NCBI RefSeq assembly: GCF_021917145.1
Contig: NC_061081.1
Coordinates: 218,442 to 282,441 of the forward strand
Length of the DNA stretch: 64,000 nucleotides
Direction of reading: 5' to 3'
Source of the DNA: Hypomesus transpacificus
Taxonomy: Eukaryota; Chordata; Actinopteri; Osmeriformes; Osmeridae
A program made the position numbers and the translations under genes. Numbering within the stretch: the stretch's first letter is position 1; each line of letters starts with the position of its first letter. Under the pieces are notes generated by a model, which did no database searches, was not told the origin of the DNA, and saw nothing but the letters and a program-made list of their open reading frames with translations. Positions 14,001-26,393 of this stretch are shown piece by piece.

Positions 14001-14419
14001 AACAGGATTAAGAAACAATGATGAAAGATTTAATCAACGTTGTATGTTTGTGTGTGTGTGAATGCCCCAGTACCTTGTTGTCAACATCTTTAAGGTCAAT
14101 CTGTGATTGGACGATGTACATGAGCGAGTCGACCAATCCTGTGCACTCTCTAAGCTTCCTCCTGGCTTCACTGCGCTCAGAGCTCACGTTTCTGGGAGAT
14201 AGAGAGAGAAAGATTAAGAGTGAGAGAGAGGTGTGCGAGTCAAGGGGGTGTGGGGTGGGAAAGGGGGGGGGCGGAATATTAGGAGACCAAAAGAACTCTG
14301 CCACTACAAAAGGATTCCTGCACACAACCAAGACAATAAACCTCAACACCACACTGCCAAAGTCTAGGTTAATCCTGTGGCGGGCAAGAGAGATGGGAAG
14401 GAGAGAGAAAGAGAGAAGG

Positions 14420-14478
<59 letters not shown>

Positions 14479-15851
14479 CTGAAAGGGTAGATCATGTTAC
14501 TGCCCCCGTCTTTGTACTAGTCTTGGCGGCCGCAGACACGCCCTGCTGTACACCACCGCCCCCCCCCCCCCCGCCCCCCCCGACGAGAACAACAAAGCTT
14601 CACTTCCTTTCACGGTCACTCATTCAAAGAAGAATGGTTATATAAAAAGCTGCCTAGCCACACACCACTACTTTCCTCCTTCTCTCTCCCTCCCTCCCTC
14701 CCTCCCTCCCTCCTCCCCTGCCCCTTATTGGTTACCGGAGGCAGCCGGCCGTGTTGGTGAGCGCCGTCTCCCATTCCAAGTGGCGGGGCTTGCAGTTCTC
14801 CTCGCCGCCCCCTCCGCCGCCCCCGCCCCGCTCCCAGCCAGAGTGGGGCACCATCACCTCGTCGGAGAGGGCGTGCAGGGCGTGGTCCACGATCTCCATC
14901 TTCACCGAGTCGTGGGACGACAGGTTCCACAGGGTGCCTGGTTTCGGAAGGGGGAGCCTTCGTCATCATCCTCATCCTCATCTCGGTATACACATGCTTG
15001 TCTACCACCACTACCATAGTAAGCATCTTCAACATTGTATCTACATGCATTCAAAAGCGCCTCCACCATCATGGTTATGATCCACAGATCATGCTGATGG
15101 TCGTGGTCCTCACCTGTGATGGTGTCTGTGAGGTCCTGGTCCCTGGTCTTCCTCAGCAGGCGGACCAGGGCGGGGACGCCGTCGCAGTTCTTGATGGCGA
15201 TCTTGTTGTCGTGGTCGCGTCCGTACGAGATGTTCTTGAGCGCCCCGCAGGCGGCGTGGTGCACCTCCTTCTTGGGGATGTCCAGCATGGAGACCAGGGC
15301 AGGGATGCCCTTCATACGCCGCACGTCCGACTTCACCTGGACCAGGGGGGGGGGGGGGGGATAAGAGAGAGAGAGGGGGAGAGAGAGAGTATGAGAAAGA
15401 GTGATTACGAGAGAGTAGGAGAGTGAGTGAGATGAGAGTGTGCGCGTACGAGAGTGTTGATAGTTCATCAGTCACACCCAGATCGAGCTAGTTCAAGTGT
15501 AGAATTCCCGTCCGTCCGATGCTGGTGCGAGTGCGAGAGCGTACCTTGTCGTTCTTGTAGGTGAGGTGCTGCAGGTACGCGGCGGCGTTGCTCCTCACGG
15601 GGTCCAGCCTGTAGTTGAGCATGGCGATGACCTCCGGCAGCTCGGGCTGCCTCCAGGAAGGGGGCGGGCCCTTCCGCAGGGTGCTGTCCAATGAGGCCAT
15701 GCTCCCCCTCTCGCCCTGCGCCAGCGGGGCTCCGCCCCCCCAGTAGTACATGTCCCCTGCTCCCCCGTCCAGGGTGCCCTCGTAACTCCTACAATACGGA
15801 GGAGGGGGGGGGGGGGGGTTAAACGGTGCGCGCGCACACACACACCCTATG

Positions 15852-15885
<34 letters not shown>

Positions 15886-18859
15886 ACCCTGTCCTGCGTG
15901 GCGGGCCGTGGGTGAAGTGGGCGTTGCGCGGCACGGTGCCGTAGTGGATGGGCGGTCCCATGCCATAGTCGGGCTCGTCGTATCCCATGCTCCTCTGGTC
16001 GTCCTCCAGGCCGTAGGGCTCCGGGACGAAGCGCTGCAGGCCCGACAGCTCCAGAGCACTGCCCATACGCACCTGAGAGGGACGGGACGGGTTAACACAC
16101 ACACACACACGCTCCAACACTGACGAACCTCCAATGCAGGATCCTACTCACCTACAGTAAGAGAATAGTAAGTACACACACACACTCCAATGAATGATAT
16201 TACTCATGTACAGTAAGAGCATACACACAGCACCCACCTGTGGCTGAGCAGCATAGTGGTCCAGGTGGTTCCGGCTGTGGGAGCGGTAGCCTGGGTCCAG
16301 GGTGTGGTAGCCATCGACTGGCCTGGGAGGAGACACACACAAACTCCTCATCACCACCACATCCAGCCATGTGGAAGCTTCTCCGTTTGACTCCCAGCCA
16401 CAGTGTAACAGTCATGACGTATTGAACAGGCTTCCCAACAGCTACCCTTCAGCCAGGCCCATACCTGTATCTATCGTCCATGCGCCCCCCCCGGCTCAGG
16501 CTGGCGTAGGTCTCCGAGGGGGGGCCTGCCCGGTAGTCCTCGTACCCCACGGGGGGGCCGTAGTGGTAGTTGCGAGGCACTGTGGAGGTGGGGTAGTCCA
16601 TGGGCACCGCCTGGCGGTAGACGCGCTCCATGGGGGTGGTGTAGCCCCCCATGCCCGTCACCGAGCCCCCGCCGCCCCCCATGCCGTCCAGGGAGAGCGT
16701 GTCCGACACGGAGGGGATGACGTGTCTGGTGGTGGTGGTCTTGACCGTTTTCTTCACCTGGGATGGAGAGGTGGAGGAGGCGGGAGAAGGGATGAGGTGG
16801 TGTGGTGCAGCTATTGGTCGACCTGTGCGTATTGTTGCAGTGTGCGTGCTTGCGTGTGTGTGTGGTGTGTGTGTGTGCGTGCGTGTTACCGTCGTCTCTG
16901 TGCGCCGTGTGGTTCCATCCTCGCCGGTTTCAACGGAGACAATGGGTGGAGCCTCTTGAGGTTCATCCTCTACGGTGAACGTCTCCTCGACGACGTGACC
17001 CGGCTCCATCATGTACTACACACACACACACACAGACACAGTAAAAAAAAAAAAAAACTGCACACACACACATTCTCCCACTCAAAGTTAACACTCCTAA
17101 TACTTACATGTGACCCGTTGATGTATGCCTCGCTCAGAGTGAGCCTCTCTATGTCCGCATCACAAGACACGCGGCCGTTCTGGAAGGAGGAAGGGAGGGA
17201 GTTTAGTGACCCTTCAACGACCCCCACACACACACGGCATCGTGGGTGTGTGAGCGTTCAGCGGGGAGTGCCGACCCAGCGGCCAGTGACCAAGTATTTC
17301 AGGAATTAAAAACGTTTGAAAGCACAGGATTCCCACGGCATTGCATCAGATCCTGAGACACACACAGACACAGACACCGTCTCGCTCACAGAGGATGGAC
17401 TTGGTGAAGCACACTAACATTCACCCCTAGGTTCCTTTGCCACAAAACCAAAACACTGACAGGCATGCAAATTGTCAAAGCAAAAGGTGAACAGATGACC
17501 GGATGCACAAAAGGGGTGGGCTATGAAGTCATGTGAGAGAAAGCGAGAATATCATTACACCTCTTCCAGTTTCTGCAAGAAGGGATGGGGTGTGACACCC
17601 AGCACATGCAGAAATGTGCCCCTTTTTCCAAGAAAGGGAGATAGGCAGAGCAAGAGGCAGGTCCAGAATGGGCATGTGAGAACCTGTCAGCAAGTCCTTC
17701 TCTGCTCTGGGAGAGTTTGGCATGTAGAGGCCTGAGGGCTGAGTAAACAACGTGGAGATAACCGCACATTCCAAACCTGCCTGCTCAGCCACACAGCCTG
17801 CAACTGACAGGTACCAACCTCAACCCTGGACGCTTATCAGAGCTGGGGATTACCTGGAAGGGACTGTATCGTGTATCTGGGTGCCCTTCTTAGAAAGACA
17901 CAGAGAGCGAGATACAGAGAGAGAGAAACAGAGAGAGAAACAGAGAGAGAAACAGAGAGAGAAACAGAGAGAGAGAAACAGAGAGAGAAACAGAGAGAGA
18001 AACAGAGAGAGAGAAACAGAGAGAGAAACAGAGAGAGAAACAGAGAGAGAAACAGAGAGAGAAACAGAGAGAGAAACAGAGAGAGAAACAGAGAGAGATC
18101 CCAAGTGTCTGTTAATGGAGAGGGTTGGGAGAAGGGCGAAGCACGGTCCTCCGCATGCATGCTTAATGTCAGGAGCCATATGTGCTTGAGTGGACATGAG
18201 TGTGTGTGTGGCTTTGAATGACCTTGCACGATGGAGTGCATGTGTGTGTCAATGCATCTGATATACTTTCAGGATGAGTCAGATAGCCTGGCCTTCAACA
18301 GCCTAGACTGGCCAAAAACAACAGTTTTCAATAACGTAGTAGTAGTCTTTCTATGTGTAAAATTAATGAATAATCAGGAGAAGAAGAAAAAAAACTACAA
18401 CAACAAAAAGGCGTACTTTTGTGGACTGCTGCCACAGGACTGGTGGTGGCAAATGACAGACAACTTTTCATGCATAATGTAAACAAACAATGATGACAGG
18501 AAGCAGCGTCACAACAGGACGTCTGTGCTCACAGAGACAAGATGGCGGGTTAGGGAGGGCTGCTGGAGACACTGAGTCCAACGACTGACAGCAGCAGAGC
18601 TTGAGGATGGAGCATGGAGGGCTGTTATTCAGAACGGGCATGGATGGATGGATGGATGGTTGGATGGAGGGTTGCCGGCATCGTACCCGTGGGGGGGGTG
18701 GGGCGTTACCTGTAGGGTGGGGAGGGGCCGGGGCAGGGTACCGGAGGCGGTCCCGCTGCACCGTCGCTCCTCCTCCAGGGCCCGACTCAGCATCTCAAAC
18801 TGCCTCTCCTGCTCCCGCACCGAGGCCAGCAGGGAGGCCGTGCTCGCACACTGCTCCAT
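10018..18859 (-). CDS. ctnnd1: Catenin delta-1 (p120-catenin), 20 coding exons
   Basis: Coding exons: 18710-18859, 17108-17179, 16890-17015, 16465-16757, 16238-16322, 15888-16072, 15545-15788, 15114-15336, 14736-14937, 14074-14191, 13667-13826, 13035-13052, 12682-12747, 12159-12286, 11802-11952, 11488-11683, 11104-11294, 10726-10779, 10504-10586, 10018-10077. They join in phase to 934 residues (human long form 968). p120-catenin binds the cadherin juxtamembrane tail, stabilises cadherins and regulates Rho GTPases and Kaiso. Visible features are an N-terminal coiled coil (residues 5-35, STASLLASVREQERQFE), a Tyr/Gly/Pro-rich regulatory region, and armadillo repeats from about residue 350 to 800 (ELPEVIAMLNYRLDP, CLLRNLSYQVHRE, ALRNLAIDARNKDLL). 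An 18-nt microexon encodes DEWFSK. A run of eight glycines near residue 496 interrupts the repeat-5/6 loop. The start ATG at 18859 opens the coiled coil; GTG/TGT codons just upstream belong to the leader. Similarity to ARVCF was considered, but the N-terminus and the DEWFS microexon favour CTNND1. Confidence 0.95.
10470..10490. repeat. (TG)n microsatellite
   Basis: TG dinucleotide run within the ctnnd1 intron between exons 10018-10077 and 10504-10586, ending 13 bp from the donor of the upstream exon. Confidence 0.9.
11037..11095. repeat. (GT)n microsatellite
   Basis: About 59 bp of GT repeats with a few GC interruptions. It starts right after the donor of ctnnd1 exon 11104-11294, so the 5' part of this intron is almost all dinucleotide repeat. 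Confidence 0.95.
12290..12533. repeat. GA/GGA-rich minisatellite in ctnnd1 intron
   Basis: Imperfect tandem units of the type GGGAGGAGGAGAGGTGGGAA fill most of the intron between ctnnd1 exons 12159-12286 and 12682-12747. Long open frames rich in Gly/Arg/Glu or Ser/Pro in this stretch are a by-product of the repeat. Confidence 0.85.
14427..14476. repeat. (GA)n microsatellite
   Basis: About 50 bp of GA repeat in the ctnnd1 intron upstream of exon 14074-14191. It is followed at 14561-14580 by a C-rich homopolymer and at 14686-14712 by CCCT repeats. Confidence 0.95.
17886..18098. repeat. 10-bp minisatellite (GAGAGAAACA)n in ctnnd1 first coding intron
   Basis: Roughly 20 tandem copies of a 10-12 bp unit, GAGAGAAACA with occasional GA insertions, lie between the first and second coding exons of ctnnd1. 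Open frames across it (Arg-Asn-Arg-Glu or Leu-Phe-Leu-Ser repeats) are artefacts. Confidence 0.95.
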
Positions 18860-18897
18860 ACACACTGACAGAGAGAGAGAGAGGTTAACCCAGCACC

Positions 18898-18938
<41 letters not shown>

Positions 18939-18940
18939 GA
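18636..18940. repeat. Short tetranucleotide repeats (GGAT)n and (GACA)n flanking ctnnd1 first coding exon
   Basis: GGAT units at about 18640-18668 and GACA units at about 18909-18939 lie on either side of the first ctnnd1 coding exon. The exon itself (18710-18864 with leader) is not repetitive. Confidence 0.85.
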
Positions 18941-21900
18941 ACAGGGTCACACCAGGTCATCCATTTCAGCTAGGCAAGAGAGAAGCGAGGGCATCATGAA
19001 AGCACAGGGTTGAGGAACCTGGAAGGATGAGGAAGGGAGGGCGAGAGGAAAGATGAGAGAGGCGCACATCGAAAGACGTCGGGTAGGAGCGAGGGGGAGA
19101 AAGGAGAGTAATAGAAGAGTGGGCGATCCGCGAGCAGAAAGAGAGAGCCGCTCACTCTCTCCCTGGGTTCGACAGCAGGCAGGCAGCCAAGAGGGAAAGA
19201 ATATAAATAGAGAGAGTGTGAGGAGGAGAGAGAATAACACCTTCACAGACACGGGCACCGTGTGAGGCTTGTTAGCACCTCTCAGCTCTGAAGTGAAAGA
19301 AGAAGTACACGTGAAAAACGTGTGGCGGCCCACGAAAGAGTGTGTTAACGAGCAGGGAGTAACACAGGTGAGAGAGCCTGGGGTTTCTGAAGTTAAGTTT
19401 GGGTGGCAACACTGTTCCTACATACGACGAGCTTTTAGACAAAGCTCCATCCCAAAAACCATCCGTAATCAAAATATGCAAAATTGGATTCAGACAGAGC
19501 CAGGCACCAAAACACATCCAAAATCATTTACATTTGTCCCACACACACACACTCCTGGCTGGAAGCCAAACCTCTCAGACACAACTGTACACACAGGAGC
19601 ATATTCCCCCTGCAGCTGTCTGCCGTGATATGCAGGAACAATAAGACATGTGTACAAGGTCTGTGTGCATGTGTGTGTGTGTGTGTGTGAGAGAGAGACT
19701 CTCTGGGAGAGAGCCGGGGCTAAATACAAGGTGTAGAGAGAGTGGCTGACGTGGATTTTATCCTTGAGAACTCAAACAGAGCAGCAAGTTTCGGTGAACT
19801 GACCCGCTCTCCCACCACAACACGCACAGAGGACCTCTGCCACACATTCCAGTTGGAGCTCTGGCATGTCACATCTTGTCTCAGCTGTTGGAAGTTCTCT
19901 TGGTGAGGGAATCCTTCATTCTTTGAATCCTCAAGTCCTCCTTCACTCCCTTCTTTTCCAACTTTGCCCAATTTTGGGAGCGACGGGCGGGAATCCATCT
20001 TAATTATATTACACTGGAAAAAAGTTGCATTCAAGTGTGAACAGCATTATGCTGCTGCATTCCTTAAAGAGCCACATTGATTTATTGCTCACTCCAAAAA
20101 CATTACTGACACACACAAGCCAACTTTACTGGTATAGCTCTGCTATGGTGTGTCCTGTAACTCGACTTAGCCATGAAAACGGTCCATAAGCCATGTCGCG
20201 TGTCAGTAATGCTTCTTCCACCTCAGTTCCACCAACGTGCAGAAGACAAACAACACGGACAGGAAGTAACCATGATACTTCCACATGGTAAACCATGACT
20301 GAGAAGATTAACAAATATAATCCTTATCATACGTTTAAAAATCCTATCCAGTTGTCCAATTTTATTTACTTCAGAAACTTCATTTGTCAGAATCCATGCG
20401 TCTGAACGACAGCTGAAGCCTTACGCAGTAATCACATCAGTTTAGAAGACATCCTCTCACTCAAATTCATGAACATACACAACTAAAAGCAAAAGCTAGG
20501 CTGGCAAAGCTGCTGTTGTAGCCTGGACACTGCTTTGCTGACTCAGCCATATTTGAATGGAGAGTGAGAATGTGTGCGTGTGCACACGTATGTGGGCGTG
20601 TGTTATGCTGGGCTCAGTTCAACCGCTTCTCTCGGTGCCACCTGTAGACTTTGGACTGTGGAAACACGCCCTGAGTGTAACGGACATACGAGGCAGAGAA
20701 CTGGTGACCACTGGTATGTCACTGCATGTGCCTTGGTAGGAACCATACGACCCATAGCCATCCAAGCTTCAGTACAAAGCCACAGAAAGTTCCTCTAATC
20801 CCTTGGTAGAGACAGGAAGAAACATGCTCAGACAGCATTTAAAAAAAACACATCGACAATGTTTTGCTGAAGCAGTCAATTATTCACTCTTTTCACATAG
20901 AAAGAATAATATCGTCATTGATCTTTTAAGTCAGAGAGGATGAGTGTACATAAGAGGCAAAAAACATAGGACACAATTAGTCCACTCTTGGTCAGATAAT
21001 TGGCCAGGAAGTGAAGTGAATGGAACTTTAAAACAGTCAGACTGTTCAAATATAAACACACACACAGACCGCAGGTGTCGTAGTAGTTAGGGAGAAGGGG
21101 AGGGGCAGATACAACACCCGACTTCCGTGTAGGCCTATGTCTGGGACTGGGACACACCCTAGAGTTTTGAAAGCCCGTCATTACCAGGCTTCAAAAATGA
21201 TACCCCTGGCAAGAGAAATGAGAAAAAGGGCTGTGTTGCACAACTATCCCAGTCGCTGTGACAGAAAACAGAGCTAAGGCCTGGACATCATTTTACTAAT
21301 TTGATATAGCATTTTTTGGGACAAACACATACAGTTTACAAGGTCTGGAGATAAGGGGGACTTGTCCAAACTCGCCCCCCCCCCCCTCCCTCATTTCAGA
21401 AGGTTAATGCCATTCCAAAGCAGTTTGGAAATGCAAAAAAACTAGATTGAAACCTCAGCTAACCCATATGCACTGACAGATCATCAAGGTCGCAGTAACA
21501 GAACTTGTGTCAGTGACCAAATAAATCAGTGCTGCGGTACATAGTGAAATAGGAATCAGCATCTAGAAGAGAGAATGCTGTAGCTTATCTACACCGAAAG
21601 CGTGAATAATGAACCACGCCTGTTATCCTACCCCACAGAGTCACAAGAGACCCACGGAACAGGTTTCTGGCTTCATCTCAACACTTTTCTTTTGATAGGA
21701 AGTCAATGACAGCCATGACATCAAAGAGTGTGTAATGACCAAAACTAAGATCATTATCGATGGCGGAGCATATTAAGCACAGAACAAAACCGCATTCAAT
21801 AGCTGATTATTATTTTAATGACCACAATTTCATCTGGCATAGCCTTGCAAATAATACATTTAATAAAAGGCGCAGTAACGTCATTGACTATGACAACAAC

Positions 21901-23060
21901 TGGGCTGTTAGATGCAATTCAATAGCCTACAGGTAAGAAACAAACTTCATCATAGACCAAATGCATTAATAACAGGCCACCGTCAGCTTGATATATTTCT
22001 TTGCTTCCGCATCGAAGAGTCGGTTAAATGACTCATATAGGCTCATAATTTTTTTTTACTGGACCTCGGACTCGAAACTACCAGACTAAAGCGGACTGCC
22101 ATTCAAGCAGAGTTACTATTATGACCTACCGACCAAATGCCAAAACTCTGTAAACTGTAAAACTTTTCCTGCCCATTTCACGTTAGCTAGAATAGCTACT
22201 GGTCTGCACTTATCAAACCAGACATCACATTCCAGACTATTAGATGTACACGACATATCTAGCAGTCTGCAGCAGACAACTCTGTGGTTCTGAAACATGG
22301 AACGTCACATGTATCCAAATATGTCCACAAAGTAGCTAGCTCGCTAACTTTAAGTAATATCAATACTAGCCAATTACACATTTAATATAACACAGCAAAA
22401 CGAAATTAATTTACATATGCCGGGTCCCTTAGCATAATGAGGTTATAAAAACGACTTAGCAAGATACTAATATGAAACGCTAGCTAGCTAGCCACTAGCT
22501 AACATAGCTGGCTATATTCATTCCAGCAAATAAATTGAGCCTCCATTTGGTTTGGCTAGCTTGGTGGCAAGCAAACAACACCTGTCAAGCAAAGTTGTTT
22601 AGTTTTCACATATTATGATTCATCCTCAAAATGTGTATCTAAAATTACCAATTCTGGAATCCAGATACTGTATTTTCAAGAAGGTCCACACAGCCAGACG
22701 AGAGCAGACTGAGCTCCTCTGTATGGCCTAACGAAAGAGGTTCGAACTACTGCGGTCGCGTTAGCAAGTACTAGCACAAGTGTTCATACAATTCCGATCC
22801 TGGGCGTCTATGAATGCCCGACTCCGATTTGTAGGTTTGTAAACCGATCAACGAAATCTCAACATTTGCTTAAATCAAATGAACGCGAGTAATCCAAAGT
22901 TTGTTGCGAAAACCAAACTACACATTTTGAACTATTGGAAACCTACCTATGATAGTAATCTCACTCCCCTGGTTTACTCCTCTTTCCTCTTGTTTCCTTC
23001 CTTCTCTGCTTCCTTGCCTTTCCAAGCTTTCCGCTGGAGAAGGGAGAGTTCATTACCGTA
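18865..23060 (-). other. ctnnd1 first intron and presumed 5' non-coding exon
   Basis: The first coding exon begins at an acceptor at 18865 (CTGTCAG|TGTGT, after a CT tract), so at least one non-coding exon lies further upstream on this strand. No coding frame is supported between 18900 and 22800. A plausible donor is at 22947/22946 (ATAG|GTAGGT), within a purine-rich segment to about 23060 that could be the 5' exon. A weaker donor lies near 22656. Neither can be confirmed from the sequence. Confidence 0.35.
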
Positions 23061-23639
23061 AGTAGCCTACGTTTAGCGCAAGGCAACTTGTTTTTGATGT
23101 GCTTTGGTTAGAATATGAACGCATTCAAATATTTATAATGTCAAAACTGAGGTTACTGGTTTCTGAGGTCGACAATTCTATCTGCATTTCGTGATATTAC
23201 CTTGTATTTGAAAAATCAATTAAAATCAAATGGTCCTAAAAAAAAAGAATTATCAACACGTTTTTATCAACAGTAGTCTAACAGCTAGCTGCCACCTAGC
23301 GGTTACATAAGTGACAACAGAGAACTGTCAATGTCCAGAGACACTACGCGTGGTAGGCTACTCAAATTACTAATTTAAATTATTACAGACACGGCCAAAC
23401 AAAGCTAGCGCACGCTGGAAGAATGTAATTGCGATACAGTATCATCCATTACTAAGGAATTGGAACAATTTTCTTTGATTTAAATATAAAAACAAATGTC
23501 TTAATTCATCTAAAATATCTGTTCAGAAATGTTATGTTTATTTTAACAGAAAATCGTTTCTCTTATCTCCCCCAATCCTCAAGGTGTTTCGGCTACCTTT
23601 GTGTTTGTGTGTGGCCAAACAGAAAGAATGAGCCTACCG

Positions 23640-23690
23640 CTTTGAACGGTTGGCCTAGAGAGGGGAAAAAGCTCCTTCACAATGACAGAC

Positions 23691-23734
<44 letters not shown>

Positions 23735-25024
23735 CAGAGACAGAGACAGAGACAGAGACAGAGACAGAGACAGAGACAGAGACAGAGAGACAGAAAAACA
23801 GAGATAGACAGTCAGACAGAGAGAGAGAGAGAGATCAGAAAGAAACTGACTGAAAATGACTGACGTACCTCTGACACAATGAAGTTGAAGGGTGTGATGG
23901 TTGACTTTTTATGTTTCTTGTCCATAGTTTCTGGATATGAATCTGACATCTCTCCTGACAATTGGCAACAGCTACCAATGGACCAGACAGCCTTTTAGGA
24001 GAAATGGCGTCAGTTCCATTGATGACTGTTGGAGAACACAGACAAGTTATTGCAACTCAACACATATCCTGACCATACATACACAGTCTGAAGGAGAAGG
24101 TCACAGCGTGAACCAGCTTGCCGGTGTGGTTTAACCACAGGATGTCAGTACCACAGACCAAAGTTGGGAGGAGATTACAGCCAAGAGCTTCGCCAAAGGT
24201 GAAAAATACTTTATTCAACCCCCAACTACACTCCACTATCCTTGGAAACAACTTTACGAACACAGGTGGTGTGGCACTTACTTCGTCACCATTCCAGAAA
24301 ACCAGCTCAATGGTCAGTGCTGTAGATGTCTCTGATCTCTCTGGACATCAAAGAGGAAGTAGGAACCATAGGACTTCCTGTTATAAAACAAACGAGGGGC
24401 GGTTTCTGTTTAAGGATTGTGGAAAAGGTGTTGCCCATAGAAATATATGGTTTACCTGAGGTCACTAGTGTCACACTCCCATGTGTGACAGGTAAGGCTG
24501 CAGCTCAGTAGCCTTTGTGGGTGGGCTTCATCAGAAATATCCTGCTCCTTAGACACATCAAGTTTCATGCAAAATATCTGCAATACGTGGAAACCCCACA
24601 AACACACGTGAAGGTTTGGGCACAGTGTCGAGTGTGGGTGATACAAGTATGTGTTTCTGTCTGTTCTTACGTGAAATAGTCCTGATTGGTTTTGCAATAA
24701 AACTGTTATAACCCTCTAAATCCATCTCCAGTTAATTCTGTTTAGGTCTGGTTACCCTTAATAGCCTGGTTTCTCTGACTGGTCTAACTGCTTGACCAAC
24801 TCATGAAGAATAAGCATGCACCAGTTCAAGACTCACATGGAGGTCCACGTGGCCCGTGTTGGCATAATGTCTATGGCCATATGCATCTGAATCCAGAAGT
24901 AGATTTGTCCGGTGCCGCTCTTTGCTGTGCCGTGAACGCGCTTAAAGACAGGTGGACAGACAGTCAGAGCGCGCGTTAAGAAAAGGGAGTTACACGATCC
25001 ACAAATTGTGCTGCCGCATACCAA
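23640..25024 (-). other. Possible unrecognised minus-strand exons (unresolved gene)
   Basis: Several segments look like coding exons on the minus strand. 24837-24940 follows a strong pyrimidine tract (CCTGTCTTTAAG|CG) and ends at a consensus donor (CAT|GTGAGT), with one frame open. 24456-24577 (TTGCAG|ATATT to CTCAG|GTAAAC) continues in the same phase and includes the residues KLDVSKEQDISDE. 24282-24336 can continue in phase and ends GAA|GTAAGT. At 23869-23950 an ATG opens a short lysine-rich frame (MSDSYPETMDKKHKK) ending at a donor GTACGT. I do not recognise the product, and a complete chain with start and stop could not be built. This may be a fast-evolving small gene, a decayed gene or coincidence. 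Confidence 0.25.
23691..23835. repeat. (GAGACA)n and GA tandem repeat
   Basis: A GA run passes into about 15 units of GAGACA and then imperfect GACA/GA repeats. The open frame across it, a run of Arg-Gln, is an artefact. Confidence 0.95.
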
Positions 25025-25480
25025 GACATTTCAAGGCATCAGTTAATGAGACAATAAAGGTAAACTAAATGACTCGTCTTTTGAATATATTCAATTATAT
25101 AGTTTAAACCTCAAAATTGATGAATGGAAAACGTATTCCTTAAAGGATCAGATGATAAATATAACATTTACATTAGAAATTATGTCCTAATTCACAGCAA
25201 TAATCAGTTCATGTACATATACCACATTTAATCCACTGCACCTAACCGTATATTTATGTAAGTGTCATTGTAATGTAGGAAAATGTGCTCAGTAACAACA
25301 GGAAACTGTTTTCGCCATGTGTGGATAACGGTAATCTAGATTAGCTGTAATCTGCCATGCGTTCGTTGAGTCGCGGCATGGTTTCCTCATGGTAACCAGC
25401 AATTCTGTAAACTACGCGGGCGAAAATTATTCCATTACCAATGTTGTTGTGCATAGGGTTCACTTCAAACATGAACATCG

Positions 25481-25567
25481 GAATCAGAATGGGTTTTATT
25501 CGCCATGAAAGTTTGCACAGACAAGGAATTTGCTTTGGTTGGAAGGTGCATACGATAAACATATAGG
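25481..25567. repeat. Dispersed repeat, copy 1
   Basis: This segment contains a core (TTATTCGCCATGAAAGTTTG, then CACAGACAAGGAATTT) that recurs almost identically at 55377-55440 in an ncapg intron. No flanking terminal repeats were found; it is probably a fragment of an interspersed element. Confidence 0.75.
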
Positions 25568-26130
25568 AATCTTAAATTTAAATATGTTTATTGAAAAGAA
25601 AGTGTGAGATAGCATACTTCTTTAAAAAGCTGAGCAATCTGGATCAGGTGCAAATAGACACCAGCCTTTGCACCATCCCAAGACCTCAGAGCAGCTCCCT
25701 ATCTGAGGCTAGCAGAGTCAATGTGGTCAGACTTCACAAAGACCCTGTCTACCAGCACCAGGTCAGAGCATATACTTGGCAGTCAGTCATCTGCCAAGTT
25801 TAGCTTGTACGTGTAGGCCACATACGTAGGCCTACACAAAATAGGAGATTTTTTTTCTTCAGATTAAGCATCATTTCATGATTCATGAGTGTTCTTATTT
25901 TGATGGCTGTGGCATTTATTGTGAGTATACACTAATAGTTAAATTTTAATATAAAAGATTCATTAAAGGATATCCTGGTTAGACCTAGATTATATATTAA
26001 TGAAAACAGTGACCAAAGTCTCTCCAGTTTTTGAGTACATTGTCTGTAAGAAAGAAATGAGTTGCTATTCAGATGTAGAGACACAGTATATTCATAGTAA
26101 ATGTAGAACTTGATTAAAGCAACCCTAGTG

Positions 26131-26393
26131 TAGGGTGACCTGACGTCCTCTTTTACCAGGAAATGTCCTCACCAAAATGCGTCCTGCAGGAATTCCAAAA
26201 TTGTCCGGGATTTTGCCTCGTCGGATATTTGTGTTTCTCTGGGTTTTTCACAAACTATTATGCCCGTATACGTTTTGGAAAGGGTATCTCCCTTACGTTC
26301 CACCTTCATGTCATTTTGATCAGATAGTGCGGCATGCAATACACGACCAGCACCCCCACCCCCACCCCCCTGAAGTAGACCTGGCCACCCCAT
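26131..26393. mobile_element. Probable DNA transposon fragment or MITE
   Basis: The left end reads TAGGGTGACCTGACGTCC. The reverse complement of the right end reads TGGGGTGGCCAGGTC, so the termini are imperfect inverted repeats. The internal sequence has the TCCTC/TCCGGGATTTTG character of a common vertebrate repeat. No transposase frame is present and no clear target-site duplication was found. Confidence 0.45.

Noticed and set aside
17886..18098. CRISPR-like array
   Set aside because: The units are adjacent with no unique spacers and lie in a vertebrate intron; this is a simple tandem repeat.
17752..18241. ORFs with Arg-Asn-Arg-Glu or Leu-Phe-Leu-Ser repeats
   Set aside because: Translation of the 10-bp minisatellite.
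22879..23061. 60-codon plus-strand ORF with a donor-like site near its end
   Set aside because: No partner exon or start context; it overlaps the presumed ctnnd1 5' exon region and resembles chance.
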